Assembly: GCF_015074785.1 (NCBI RefSeq)
Contig: NZ_CP042464.1
Coordinates: 3,287,001-3,351,000, forward strand
Direction: 5' to 3'
Origin: Segatella copri
GTDB taxonomy: Bacteria; Bacteroidota; Bacteroidia; Bacteroidales; Bacteroidaceae
Length of the DNA: 64,000 bases
Both the position numbers and the translations under genes were made by a program. Shown in pieces: positions 26,086 through 35,887 of this stretch; the first letter of the stretch is position 1; each line of letters opens with the position of its first letter. The notes beneath the pieces were generated by a model that made no database searches, was not told the DNA's origin, and worked only from the letters and a program-made list of their open reading frames with translations.

Positions 26086-27636
26086 ATGAAAACATTGATT
26101 TCAAAATATTGGCTCGTATTGATGGCGCTGGTATCAGTGACTCTGTTCACAGCTTGTTCCAGCGATGACGATGCCGTAACTCCTGTGTTCCCACAGGTAA
26201 AGACTATCGGCGGTGCAGCTGGCGCTGAGTTGGACTTCACCTTCGATGCTAACGAGAGCTGGAGCCTTTCTTCAGACAAAATCTGGTGTAAACTGGTGCA
26301 GGGCGAGAAAACAGACGCCTTCGTACTCAATGGTACTGCAGGCAAGCAGACCATCAAGGTTAAGATTACTGGTGATGATGCCAGCGATGATATGAGCGTG
26401 GCTCAGCTCTTCCTGAATATGGGTGGTCAGAAGGTTGCCATCGCTGAGGTTAAGCGTTCGGCTGCCGACCATATACTGACGGTTTACGATGCGGATGGCA
26501 ATGATATCACCAAGACAGGTATCACTGTAGGTTACAATGTATACACCAAGTTTACCGTAAAGTCAAACTTCCGTTTTGCGGTTACCAATACTCCAGCTTG
26601 GGTAGACTTGGAAGGCGGCTTCCTGGTAGGTACACCTAACAAGGATGCTGTAGGCGGTGTTGCCTTCAAGGAGAATCAGGGCGTAAGTGCTAAGTATGCC
26701 ATCGCTAAGGACGGCAACTACACCATCACCTTCACTTCTGAGGATGGCAAGGCTGCTGTAACCGTACCTGTTATCTATAATGGTATGACCACCAGCACCA
26801 TGGATGTTACTTATCCAACCTCTTCACAGTGGGCAGTATGGAATGTATCTCTCGATGGTAAGGTGTTCACTCAGAATGGTTCTAGCCTGAATGGCGGTGA
26901 AACCAACGATTTCACCTTCTACACCTTCGTTCCTTTCACCCTCAAGACTTTGGGTGATGCTTACCAGCTGGTAGTCTTCGAGAAAAAGGAAGATGGTCTG
27001 CGCGAGGAAACATCCGGCGCTGTGAAGTTGCAGGGTGAGAAGGGTGACGTGAAGCTCACAGTCGCTCCATTAGGCAGCGGAATCCGTGAGTTCCTGGTCT
27101 ATGCATTGCCACAGAGCGTATTCGAGAGTCTGGAGAATGGACTCGACGGAATGCTGGAGGAAGACTTCATGACAGTGAAGAGCGATTACGACCGCTACTT
27201 CCTGATGGATGTTGTCCAGAAGGAAGAAAAGAAGGGCGATTCTGAGGTTACTGCTCCGATTGTTACCAGCATGGGTATGGAGGCAGATTGTGCCTTGACA
27301 ACCAATGAGGAGTTTAAGTCATATGCTGAGGGCATCTTCAGTTATACTGGTAAAGAAGTGTTTGAATCAACAGTTTATGGTGGTTATGTAGCCATTTATC
27401 CTCAGATTGACGGATGGGATCCTACAGCTGGAGCAAAAGTAGTCATTTACGACGGTACAGGAAACCCTGTTGATGTTAAAAACTACGAGGTAGGACAGGA
27501 CGATAAGGGTATCTATGTTGGCTTGAATGCCGATAAGCTCACTTATCCTATCCTTGCTGGTTTCACCGACATGCAGAGAGTATGCCAGCGAGTGGTCATT
27601 ATCAATAATATGGGATTTAGAAGCAAGAGAAAGTAA
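26086..27636 (+). CDS. SusCD-associated lipoprotein with BACON-like module (DUF5003-like)
   Basis: A 516-residue lipoprotein (lipobox LFTACSSD). Residues about 30-120 form a BACON-like beta sandwich: FDANESWSLSSDKIWCKL, then a strand pair and QLFLNMGGQKVAIAEVKRS. The rest is beta-rich without a motif that I can name; the overall size and position match a group labelled DUF5003 in Bacteroides operons of this type, again from memory. The stop codon overlaps the next ATG by one base (TAATG), so translation is coupled. Confidence 0.72.
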   Translation: MKTLISKYWLVLMALVSVTLFTACSSDDDAVTPVFPQVKTIGGAAGAELDFTFDANESWSLSSDKIWCKLVQGEKTDAFVLNGTAGKQTIKVKITGDDASDDMSVAQLFLNMGGQKVAIAEVKRSAADHILTVYDADGNDITKTGITVGYNVYTKFTVKSNFRFAVTNTPAWVDLEGGFLVGTPNKDAVGGVAFKENQGVSAKYAIAKDGNYTITFTSEDGKAAVTVPVIYNGMTTSTMDVTYPTSSQWAVWNVSLDGKVFTQNGSSLNGGETNDFTFYTFVPFTLKTLGDAYQLVVFEKKEDGLREETSGAVKLQGEKGDVKLTVAPLGSGIREFLVYALPQSVFESLENGLDGMLEEDFMTVKSDYDRYFLMDVVQKEEKKGDSEVTAPIVTSMGMEADCALTTNEEFKSYAEGIFSYTGKEVFESTVYGGYVAIYPQIDGWDPTAGAKVVIYDGTGNPVDVKNYEVGQDDKGIYVGLNADKLTYPILAGFTDMQRVCQRVVIINNMGFRSKRK

Positions 27637-30320
27637 TGAAGACATTCAGAAAATATAGTAAGGCACTCTTGTTGCTCTTGGTCTCTCTCCTGACCTTTGC
27701 AGCAACAAGTTGCTCGGATGATGAGACCGAGGGTTGGGACGGCACATACGGATATGTGCAGTTCAAGCTCAGCAAGAAGGTTTCTTCTAGAGCTACCCGT
27801 GCTGCTGCCCTTGACAAACTTGAGAAACTGGATGATGCCAAGAAAATCAAGGTGGTCATGGAGCACAACGGTACAACTGTCTCTCAGACACTGGTGCTCA
27901 ATTCTTATAATTCAGAGAATGCAGAGTATGGTCTGAGAAGTGAAAAACTGCAACTCGCTTCGGGTACTTACACCGTCATCGGTTTCTATCTCTATGATGC
28001 GGTAGACGAAGAGTTGCTGGCTTCTTCTGCCGGCGAAACATTCACTGTAGTAGGTGGCGGTCTGGAAGTACAGAACCTCATGGTGGAGACTGTGGAGCGT
28101 GGTAAGGTGAAGTTCAATCTCGTGAAGGAGTGGGAGAAGACCCGTGCCGGTGGTACTGAGTATCTCTTCTCTAACATCCGTCTCGTTGATGTCAGCGTAA
28201 CTAACCTCTTTACCCGTGAGACCTATACCTTCCCTGAACTGAAGGTGAAATATAAGGAGTCTAGCGTAGAGCATCAGAATCCAGACAATGAGAACGATAA
28301 GTATATGGACACAGGTACAGCTTACTGCGATTCTACCGTATGGCTGCCTGCCGGTACTTATCAGGTTACCTCTTATACCACCTACGGCAAGACAGGTGCG
28401 GTGAAGACCAAGTACGAAACCCAGCCTGTAAAGGGTAAGGCGTTTATTGTAGAGGATAATCAGCTAAATGATACAGCTCAGGTGCCTATCCTCCTTTCCA
28501 AGACAAAGGAGTATATCAAGGACTATGAGGCTTTGAAGGCTATCTGGGAATCTCTCCATGGTAAGGAGTGGAGCTTCTATGGCGATGCTACCTTCAAGGG
28601 AGCTAACTGGAACTTCAACAAGGAACTCGATATGTGGGGTGAACAGCCGGGCGTAACGCTCAACAGCAACGGCCGTGTCATCGGTCTCATCATCGCCGGT
28701 TTCGGTGCAAAGGGAATCGTACCTGATGCCATCGGACAGCTGACAGAACTCCAGGTGCTCAATCTCGGTTCTCACGATGAGAAGATTGGTGCCAACATCT
28801 TCAATGATTATGATGCAAACAGTCTGACTGCTGCAAAGAAGAGCAGCATGCGTCACGACTATGAGAACAAGTTCCTGAAGTATGACCCACGTGCCAACAT
28901 GTCGGATATGATTGTAGAAAGCTACAACTCTGATCCTAAGGTGGCACCGAAGAACAGAATCAAGAAGGACAGCCGCATCAACCTGAAGGATGCGCAGATC
29001 GGTACATTGACCAACAAGATTACAGGTGTATCTAAGGCCATCTATCGCCTGACCAAGTTGCAGCAGTTCTACATCGGTAACTCTTCTATCACAGCCGATG
29101 AGGTTTGTGCGAAGTTCTACAATGCTGATGATCCTGTTTATGGTAAGTTTGCGAAGGAGTTTAAGGATGAGGATTGGGACAAGATGGAAAACCTGACCGA
29201 TATCGAACTTTACAACTGTCCGAAGATCAGTCGCATTCCAGACTTCTACTATAATCTCCCTAAATTGCAGGCGATGAATCTGGCACGATGCAAGGGAATC
29301 TCAGCCAACCAGTTGAGAAACGACTGGACTCGCTTAGCTGAGGGGAAGACCGGTAAGACGCTCCAGATTCTCTATATGAGCTACAACAACCTGGAGGAGT
29401 TCCCTGAGTCATCTGCCTTGAGCAAGATGGTGAACCTCGGTCTGCTCGACCTGGCTTACAACAACATCAAGAAATTGCATCCGTTCGGTTCTGAGGTAGC
29501 GCTTTCTTCACTCTATCTGAACAACAACCAGATTGAGGAGGTTCCTGCTAATCTCTGTGCCTTTACAGATGATGTGGAGAGTCTGACCTTCGCCCACAAC
29601 AAACTGAAGAAGATTCCGAATATCTTCGATGCAAGTTCGGTTCGCGAGATGGGTTCTGTAGACTTCTCTTACAACGAGATTACAGGTGTAGATAAGAGTC
29701 ATGGTACCTACAAGGGTATCAATGCAGCAACCGTTACTCTGTCGAACAACAAGATAGAGAAGTTCCCTTCAGAGCTGTTTACAGCCGGTTCGCCAATCAC
29801 AACCATCGATTTGAGCGGCAACCAGATGCGCACCATCCCTAAGGGTTCCATCAAGGGCAAGAAGGCTTATCTGCTGCAGGTCATCGACCTCCGATTCAAC
29901 AAGTTGACATCCCTCTCTGATGACTTCCGCTCAACCACATTGCCATACATTACCAATATGGACTTGAGCTACAACTGCTTCACCGAGGTGCCAACCCAGC
30001 CATTGAACAGTGCCGTGCTCCGTGCCTTTGCCATCAACCACCAGCGTGATGAGAATACCGACCAGCGTTGCCTGCGTACATGGCCTACAGGAATCACAAC
30101 CTGTCCGAGCCTGATCCAGTTCCAGATTGGTTCCAACGATATCCGTAGGGTAGAAGAGACACTGACCTCTCACCTTTATATCCTGAATATCGCAGACAAC
30201 CCTAACATCTCTATCGATGTAACCAGCGTCTGCCCATACATCAAGGCAGGTATGTATAAGCTGTTCTACGACAAGAATCAGGACATCCGCGGTTGCGATG
30301 CTTTGGATCTCGAAAATTAA
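27636..30320 (+). CDS. Surface lipoprotein with leucine-rich repeats (LRR), 894 aa
   Basis: A large lipoprotein (lipobox ATSCSDD). The N-terminal 290 residues form a beta domain with repeated strands; the remainder carries leucine-rich repeats of the LxxLxLxxNxLxxIP type, for example LTDIELYNCPKISRIPDFY, LLDLAYNNIKKL, SLYLNNNQIEEVPANL, TIDLSGNQMRTIP and NMDLSYNCFTEVP. LRR proteins bind other proteins or peptides, which fits a peptide- or protein-directed operon. It starts within the stop of the previous gene. A related LRR lipoprotein follows, so the operon carries two such surfaces. Confidence 0.85.
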   Translation: MKTFRKYSKALLLLLVSLLTFAATSCSDDETEGWDGTYGYVQFKLSKKVSSRATRAAALDKLEKLDDAKKIKVVMEHNGTTVSQTLVLNSYNSENAEYGLRSEKLQLASGTYTVIGFYLYDAVDEELLASSAGETFTVVGGGLEVQNLMVETVERGKVKFNLVKEWEKTRAGGTEYLFSNIRLVDVSVTNLFTRETYTFPELKVKYKESSVEHQNPDNENDKYMDTGTAYCDSTVWLPAGTYQVTSYTTYGKTGAVKTKYETQPVKGKAFIVEDNQLNDTAQVPILLSKTKEYIKDYEALKAIWESLHGKEWSFYGDATFKGANWNFNKELDMWGEQPGVTLNSNGRVIGLIIAGFGAKGIVPDAIGQLTELQVLNLGSHDEKIGANIFNDYDANSLTAAKKSSMRHDYENKFLKYDPRANMSDMIVESYNSDPKVAPKNRIKKDSRINLKDAQIGTLTNKITGVSKAIYRLTKLQQFYIGNSSITADEVCAKFYNADDPVYGKFAKEFKDEDWDKMENLTDIELYNCPKISRIPDFYYNLPKLQAMNLARCKGISANQLRNDWTRLAEGKTGKTLQILYMSYNNLEEFPESSALSKMVNLGLLDLAYNNIKKLHPFGSEVALSSLYLNNNQIEEVPANLCAFTDDVESLTFAHNKLKKIPNIFDASSVREMGSVDFSYNEITGVDKSHGTYKGINAATVTLSNNKIEKFPSELFTAGSPITTIDLSGNQMRTIPKGSIKGKKAYLLQVIDLRFNKLTSLSDDFRSTTLPYITNMDLSYNCFTEVPTQPLNSAVLRAFAINHQRDENTDQRCLRTWPTGITTCPSLIQFQIGSNDIRRVEETLTSHLYILNIADNPNISIDVTSVCPYIKAGMYKLFYDKNQDIRGCDALDLEN

Positions 30321-30341
30321 ACGAATAGAAAGTAAGATAAT

Positions 30342-32393
30342 ATGAAATATATTAATAAACTTACATGGCTCCTCGTTCTGGGTGCAGGTCTGATGACTGC
30401 ATCCTGCAGCGATAGCGATGATGTAGATATCCCAGGCGGACTCGCCATCGACAAGGAGCAGATTGAAATAGCAGCTGAGGGCGGTAGCGAACAGCTTGCC
30501 ATTGCTGCCTCACAGAATTGGGTGGCTAACGTGGATGAGCCTTGGCTGATGCTCACTCCTGCCAATGGCGTGGGTTCTACTACTGCAACTGTGGTAGTTG
30601 ACTCTACTCTGATGAGCGGACGCCGTACTACCGATATCGTCTTTATCGGCGATAACGGTCAGCGCCGCACCGTTTCCGTAAAACAGTTTGGTTATGGTAA
30701 GCAGATTGACATCAAGGAACCAACTGTAGAAATCGAAAATTCAGAATCATACGATAAGCGTGCTTTCGAGAGTTTGATTTCTGCCAATGTGGAATGCAAA
30801 ATCGGTAAGATAGAGTATTCTTTCGAGGGTGATATGACTGATGCCGAGAAGGCAGAAAACGAGAGCGAGCGTGAAGGTTGGCTTCTGAATAGTAAGGATG
30901 AGGATAAACTGACAGGTACCAATCTCGGAATCGTACTTGATAGAAAGGCGCGTCCTCGCAGCGTGAAGTTCAAGTTCCGCTGGGCGATGAACGTGGTTCC
31001 TGCCGTTCGTGTGGCTAAGGTTCATCTCGTGCCAGTCAAGGCTGAAGACCAGCTGGTAGATGCTGATGGCAATCCTACAGATGATGTCATCCTGACCGTT
31101 CGTCAGAAGGCAGCACCTAAGATTGAGGACAACCGTGCCGGTGACTCTCTCTCTGTCATCATGATCAACCAGAAACTGGGTAGCATTGCTACCTTCGATT
31201 CCAGCGATAACATGCGCAACTGGAGCGGCGTAACGCTCTGGGAAGCTACTGATGCTTTTGTGAAGGATCATCCTGAGGCTTTAGGACGAGTACGTTCTGT
31301 CAAGTTCAGCATGTTCAACCTCAAGAGTGGCGAAACTCTTCCTAAGGAAGTGGGCAACCTCAAGTTCCTGGAGTCATTCTCTGTTGCTGCCAACGAGAAC
31401 AACCAGATTCGTGAGGTGAACCTTGGTGATGAAATCTGCTCGCTGAAGTATCTGAAGAATCTTACCGTTCAGGCTTACGGTCTGACTCAGTTGCCTGCTA
31501 ACTTTGTTAATCTGGGCAAGAGTCTTGAAACGCTCAATCTGGTAAGTAACAACTTCAACAAGTTGTCGGATATCACCAATATCGTCAACGAGAAGAACTT
31601 CCCTAAGTTGCGCAATCTCATCCTCTACGCACAGCGCCGTACGGATGTTGTCACCAACATCGCTTCGCTGGGCGAAATGAATGCATCAGGCGTCTATGTT
31701 TATAATAACTATCCTATCGGATTGTATGGTAAGGTAAATGCCGGAACCGCAGACCGCCAGGCGCTTCTGAAGCTCCTTACATGGGAAAAATTGAATTCCC
31801 TGGAGTTGTCATACTGCTTCCTGGAGGGTGAACTTCCAACAGATGAAGAGATGACTGAAGCTTTGGAGGCTGCCGGCAAGGCTACCCGCTACAGCAGGGC
31901 AGACTTCTCTACCAATAAGGCTGATTATCTCGACAAACTGGTAGGTGATACCTGTAAATGGTTGCTCTCTGGCTGGGATAATCCAGTAACTTGCAAGCAC
32001 AAGGATGGTTCTGTAGTTTATGAGGATGTTTATCCTCTCCAGGTGCCACGTGTATTGCCAAACTGCCGTCAGTTGTCGCTCAACCTTAACTTCCTGACTG
32101 GTGCGGTGCCAAAGTGGATTCTTTATCATCCACATCTGGTAGAATGGACTCCTTCTATCATGATCTTCAACCAGCAGCCTAAGGGTAAGAACAGCGATGG
32201 CGCTGCCGTTGGTTTCTCTAATATGACAGAAGACAGCTACAGCTACGACTACTATTACGGAATCAGCGACCCAGGTAGCAAGTGGGAGGTTCCGGGTGTA
32301 GCTTATCCGCTCTACTACCGCAAATACGTGGCAGCAGGCGATATTAATGAAGCTGCGCTGATGGCTAAGTACAGGAGAACTAAGAAAAAGTAA
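30342..32393 (+). CDS. Surface lipoprotein with BACON domain and leucine-rich repeats
   Basis: A 683-residue lipoprotein (lipobox MTASCSDS). Residues about 30-115 are a clear BACON domain (IAASQNWVANVDEPWLMLTP, then SGRRTTDIVFIGDNGQRRTV). A linker of about 180 residues follows, then degenerate leucine-rich repeats in the last 330 residues (LKYLKNLTVQAYGLTQLPANF, LETLNLVSNNFNKLSDI, CRQLSLNLNFLTGAVPKW). It resembles the previous product in plan but is not a simple duplicate. A surface binding role is inferred. Confidence 0.82.
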   Translation: MKYINKLTWLLVLGAGLMTASCSDSDDVDIPGGLAIDKEQIEIAAEGGSEQLAIAASQNWVANVDEPWLMLTPANGVGSTTATVVVDSTLMSGRRTTDIVFIGDNGQRRTVSVKQFGYGKQIDIKEPTVEIENSESYDKRAFESLISANVECKIGKIEYSFEGDMTDAEKAENESEREGWLLNSKDEDKLTGTNLGIVLDRKARPRSVKFKFRWAMNVVPAVRVAKVHLVPVKAEDQLVDADGNPTDDVILTVRQKAAPKIEDNRAGDSLSVIMINQKLGSIATFDSSDNMRNWSGVTLWEATDAFVKDHPEALGRVRSVKFSMFNLKSGETLPKEVGNLKFLESFSVAANENNQIREVNLGDEICSLKYLKNLTVQAYGLTQLPANFVNLGKSLETLNLVSNNFNKLSDITNIVNEKNFPKLRNLILYAQRRTDVVTNIASLGEMNASGVYVYNNYPIGLYGKVNAGTADRQALLKLLTWEKLNSLELSYCFLEGELPTDEEMTEALEAAGKATRYSRADFSTNKADYLDKLVGDTCKWLLSGWDNPVTCKHKDGSVVYEDVYPLQVPRVLPNCRQLSLNLNFLTGAVPKWILYHPHLVEWTPSIMIFNQQPKGKNSDGAAVGFSNMTEDSYSYDYYYGISDPGSKWEVPGVAYPLYYRKYVAAGDINEAALMAKYRRTKKK

Positions 32394-32424
32394 GATAAAC
32401 ATAAAAACAATATAGAAGCAAACA

Positions 32425-34512
32425 ATGAAGAAAAAGTTTTTCTATATAGCAATGGTCGCATTGGCATTGACGGGCTGTTCTGACAGCCTGTCAACCATCG
32501 GCTCTTCTGACGGCAATTCAGAAATCACCATCCCTGCAGATGCTGCGGCGGGTGAGTTGCTGATTAAGTTCAGTCCGGAAATGAGCGATATCCTCGACCA
32601 GGCACAACTGGGCAAGACTCGCGCCGGAAAGGCTACCCGTTCGGGTATTCCTTCTACCGACGAGGTGCTCGACATCCTGGGAAGTTACAGCTTCGAGCGT
32701 GTGTTCCCGGTAGATGCAAATACTGAGGCAAGAACCCGTGAGGCGGGTCTTCACCTCTGGTATACGGTGAAGTTTAACAAGGGTACAGACCTGAAGGCGG
32801 CTGCCGAGCGCCTGAAGCAGTTGGGTGAAATCTCAAAGGTTCAGACCAACGGTCGCATCAAGCGTGCTTACAATACCGACAGCAAGCGTATCTATCTCAG
32901 CGATAAGGCACTTCAGCAGAAGGCTACCCGTTCTGCTGCCGATGACTTCCCTAATGACCCAGGCTTTGCCAGCCAGTGGCACTACCGTAACCTGGGCGAG
33001 GGCAACTATGATTTTGAGAACCTCAACAATAATCACGTGGGTGCTAAGGCTGGATGTGACGTGAATGCACTTGAGGCATGGAAGACCTGCACAGGCGATC
33101 CTTCTATCATCGTGGCTATTCTTGATGAGGGCGTGATGTATACGCATCCTGATTTGGCAGCCAACATGTGGTGCAACCCGGGCGAAAGTGTTCAGGGCGC
33201 CCAGACCGATGGTGATGGCAACGGATACGAAGGTGACCTTCACGGTTATAACTTCGTAACCGAGAGCGGCGATATTACCTGGACTGATGCCAATGACTCT
33301 GGTCATGGTACTCACGTAGCTGGTACCATTGCTGCCGTAAATAATAATGGTAAAGGTGTTTGCGGTGTAGCCGGTGGTGACGGAACTCCTAACTCTGGTG
33401 TCAAGATTATGTCTTGTCAGGTATTCTCCGGTCAGAACAGTGTAACCTTGGCAGGCGAGGCGAGAGCCATCAAGTATGCTGCCGATAATGGTGCAGTCAT
33501 CCTGCAGTGCAGTTGGGGTTACAACTCTTCAGAGTCTAGCATCATCAACGGTTATACTCCGGGTCCTGCTACCGAGAAGGAATGGGCAGAGACCTATCCG
33601 CTGGAGAAGGAGGCTTTGGATTACTTCATCAACAATGCCGGTTCGCCTAATGGTGTCATCGACGGTGGTATTCCAGTCTTCGCAGCCGGTAATGAGTATG
33701 CTGGCAATCCTGCTTTCCCAGGTGCTTACTCTAAGTGCGTCTGCGTATCTTCAGTAGCTGCCGACTATACTCCAGCCTGCTACACCGATTTCGGTTCGCT
33801 CGTAACCCTGAGCGCTCCTGGTGGCGACTTGGAATATTACAGCAAGATTGGCGAACAGGAAGATGAATACTGGGCAGAGACAACAGAACAGAAAGGTGCT
33901 GTGCTCTCTACGATGATCAAGAACGGTCAGCCTGCTTACGGCTATATGGAGGGAACCTCTATGGCTTGTCCTCACGTTTCGGGTGTGGCTGCCTTGGGTC
34001 TCGCTTATGCAGCCAAGACGAACCGTCATTATCGTGCTGCCGACTTCGTAGCCCTGATGAAGAAATCAGTAAAGGAACTGGATAGTCATTATCAGAATGG
34101 TGCAACCAAGACCTACTATATGAACCATACTACCGTAGGTGCTTCGCCTGAGATCGTACAGCTCTCTAAGTACATCGGCAAGATGGGTGCTGGTCTGATT
34201 GATGCAGCTCAGCTCTTGAATTACATCAAGAACAAGGAATTCAGTTCTGATATGAAGTTGCCTAACGTGTATGTGGGCATCGAGAAGACTGTTTCTCTCA
34301 ACCTCGCTGCATATTTCGCAGGTCAGACAGAGGACTTCTCTTGCTCAGTAGTGAATGGCAACGTAGCTTCTGCTTCGGTAGAAGGCAAAACGCTCACCGT
34401 GAAGGGACTCGCTGCCGGAAGCACATCGCTCACCGTAACAGCTGCCGATGGTACCAGACAGACCGTAGTTGTGACCGTTAGAAAGAGTGCCGGTAACAAT
34501 GGTTGGATGTAA
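32425..34512 (+). CDS. S8 family (subtilisin-like) serine protease lipoprotein
   Basis: A 695-residue lipidated endopeptidase (lipobox LTGCSDS). An N-terminal prodomain (about 30-170, GELLIKFSPEMSD...) precedes the catalytic domain with Asp234 (AILDEGVMYTHPD), His294 (SGHGTHVAGT), oxyanion Asn423 (FAAGNE) and Ser512 (GTSMACPHVSG). The C-terminal 85 residues look like a Big-type Ig domain (VKGLAAGSTSLTVTAADG). All catalytic residues are present. As the only degradative enzyme in the SusCD operon it suggests that surface proteolysis feeds the transporter. A host- or diet-protein target cannot be chosen from sequence. Confidence 0.92.
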   Translation: MKKKFFYIAMVALALTGCSDSLSTIGSSDGNSEITIPADAAAGELLIKFSPEMSDILDQAQLGKTRAGKATRSGIPSTDEVLDILGSYSFERVFPVDANTEARTREAGLHLWYTVKFNKGTDLKAAAERLKQLGEISKVQTNGRIKRAYNTDSKRIYLSDKALQQKATRSAADDFPNDPGFASQWHYRNLGEGNYDFENLNNNHVGAKAGCDVNALEAWKTCTGDPSIIVAILDEGVMYTHPDLAANMWCNPGESVQGAQTDGDGNGYEGDLHGYNFVTESGDITWTDANDSGHGTHVAGTIAAVNNNGKGVCGVAGGDGTPNSGVKIMSCQVFSGQNSVTLAGEARAIKYAADNGAVILQCSWGYNSSESSIINGYTPGPATEKEWAETYPLEKEALDYFINNAGSPNGVIDGGIPVFAAGNEYAGNPAFPGAYSKCVCVSSVAADYTPACYTDFGSLVTLSAPGGDLEYYSKIGEQEDEYWAETTEQKGAVLSTMIKNGQPAYGYMEGTSMACPHVSGVAALGLAYAAKTNRHYRAADFVALMKKSVKELDSHYQNGATKTYYMNHTTVGASPEIVQLSKYIGKMGAGLIDAAQLLNYIKNKEFSSDMKLPNVYVGIEKTVSLNLAAYFAGQTEDFSCSVVNGNVASASVEGKTLTVKGLAAGSTSLTVTAADGTRQTVVVTVRKSAGNNGWM

Positions 34513-34523
34513 TTGGATGTAAT

Positions 34524-35261
34524 ATGAAGATATTTGCTTTCCTATCGCTTTTCTTCCTGGCTTTGCCTGTTACGGTGAATGCGCAGGAGGAACAGCTGAA
34601 GTTTGAGCATCCGCTTATCGATGCAGGTACGATGACCGAGGACGATGCGCCTCGCACCTTCACCTTCGTAGGTAAGAATGTGAGCAAGAAGATACTGCAC
34701 ATCACACAGGTGAGAACCACCTGTGGATGTACCAGTTCTTATGTCAGGGGCGATGTGATGAAGCCTGGCGATACCTGTCAGGTGCAGATCACCTTCACGC
34801 CTAACCGCTATCCGGGCACCATCAATACGGGTGCTTATCTCTATCTGAAAGAGGTAGAGGGACAGCCTGCCGTTAAGCTTGCCTTAACGGGCAAGGTGCT
34901 ACCGGGTGCTGACCAGTGGGCACGCTATCCGCACAAGATGGGCGCACTCAGACTGAAACAGGCGAAGGCAAGTATCACAGAGGTAAAGCCGGGCACAGAG
35001 CCTGAGGCACGCATCCTCTGCGGAAACAGCGGCGACAAGCCGCTCCGTATATCCAGCCTCCTTCTTCCTCCTTATGCCCGTCTTACGACAGAGCCTGAGG
35101 TGATAGAACCGGGTGATGAGGCTGACCTCGTCATCACCATCATAGCCGATAAGATTCCGGCTACGATGCCCGAATCCTTCACCTTCCCTGTTATTCTGGA
35201 GGGCTTGGATGCCCGTCCGTCTGACAGAACGATACAGGTCGTTGTAAAGGTAAAAAGGTAA
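34524..35261 (+). CDS. DUF1573 domain periplasmic protein
   Basis: A 245-residue exported protein (signal MKIFAFLSLFFLALPVTVNAQ). Two Ig-like DUF1573 modules are visible: the first has the typical block ITQVRTTCGCTSSYV and PGDTCQVQITFTPNRYPG, the second covers about 140-245. The family is common in Bacteroidetes with unknown role. The start is the ATG 11 nt after the protease stop; the upstream ATG at 34503 lies inside the protease gene. Seventh accessory gene of the SusCD operon. Confidence 0.82.
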   Translation: MKIFAFLSLFFLALPVTVNAQEEQLKFEHPLIDAGTMTEDDAPRTFTFVGKNVSKKILHITQVRTTCGCTSSYVRGDVMKPGDTCQVQITFTPNRYPGTINTGAYLYLKEVEGQPAVKLALTGKVLPGADQWARYPHKMGALRLKQAKASITEVKPGTEPEARILCGNSGDKPLRISSLLLPPYARLTTEPEVIEPGDEADLVITIIADKIPATMPESFTFPVILEGLDARPSDRTIQVVVKVKR

Positions 35262-35299
35262 AAAAGGAAAAAAGTAAAAAAGAAAAAAATACCAAGACA

Positions 35300-35791
35300 A
35301 TGAAATATTTGAAAAAACTCTTCACCCTCCTGGTGATTGCTTTGTTTGCCTGCGGCTTTACAGCCTGCAGCAGCGATGATGAGGAACCGGAGGAGCGTTC
35401 TCTGGAAGTTACACCTGCCAATCTTCATGGCACATGGGAGTTGGCTGAGTGGAACGGTGAACCTCTTGCTGAGGGCACATACTGCTACATCGTTTTCAAC
35501 CGCAAGGACCAGACTTTCGAGATGTATCAGAAGTTTGACAGTATGTATGGTCGCCATATCACCGGTTCGTTCGCTATCGAGAACGATCCATACCAGGGTT
35601 ACATCATCAGCGGAAGCTATGATTACGGCATGGGCGACTGGAACCAGAGTTATCTCGTAACCCGTCTCTTGAAATCGGGTTCCATGATATGGACCGCCAA
35701 GGACGATGTTACCGACATCTGCCGCTACAAGCGTTGCAATGAGGTTCCTGCTAAGATACTCAAGGATTGTAAAGATCTCACTGAAGAATAA
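35300..35791 (+). CDS. Small lipocalin-like lipoprotein
   Basis: A 163-residue lipoprotein (lipobox FTACSSD). After an acidic linker it shows a strand pattern beginning LHGTWELAEWNGEPL and continuing through YCYIVFNRKDQTFEMYQKF, typical of the lipocalin-like domains of Bacteroidetes. The ligand is unknown. Last gene of the SusCD operon, directly followed by a terminator. Confidence 0.75.
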   Translation: MKYLKKLFTLLVIALFACGFTACSSDDEEPEERSLEVTPANLHGTWELAEWNGEPLAEGTYCYIVFNRKDQTFEMYQKFDSMYGRHITGSFAIENDPYQGYIISGSYDYGMGDWNQSYLVTRLLKSGSMIWTAKDDVTDICRYKRCNEVPAKILKDCKDLTEE

Positions 35792-35797
35792 AAAAAA

Positions 35798-35842
35798 AGA
35801 GCGAATTATCTGCAAATTCTGCGGATTATTCGCTCTTTTTTT
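35798..35842 (+). terminator. Terminator of the SusCD operon
   Basis: Arms AGAGCGAATTATCTGCA and TGCGGATTATTCGCTCT pair with one mismatch, flanked by an A-run and followed by a run of T; probably active in both directions. Confidence 0.9.
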
Positions 35843-35843
35843 G

Positions 35844-35851
35844 TATCTTTG
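35844..35851 (+). promoter_or_regulatory. -7 element of the ThiD-AraC gene
   Basis: TATCTTTG overlaps the end of the terminator T-run, so the promoter is packed against the previous operon. The leader to ATG 35888 is about 30 nt. Confidence 0.6.
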
Positions 35852-35887
35852 CCCTCAAACTTATCATCGGGTTCAAAGTTTAAGGAT

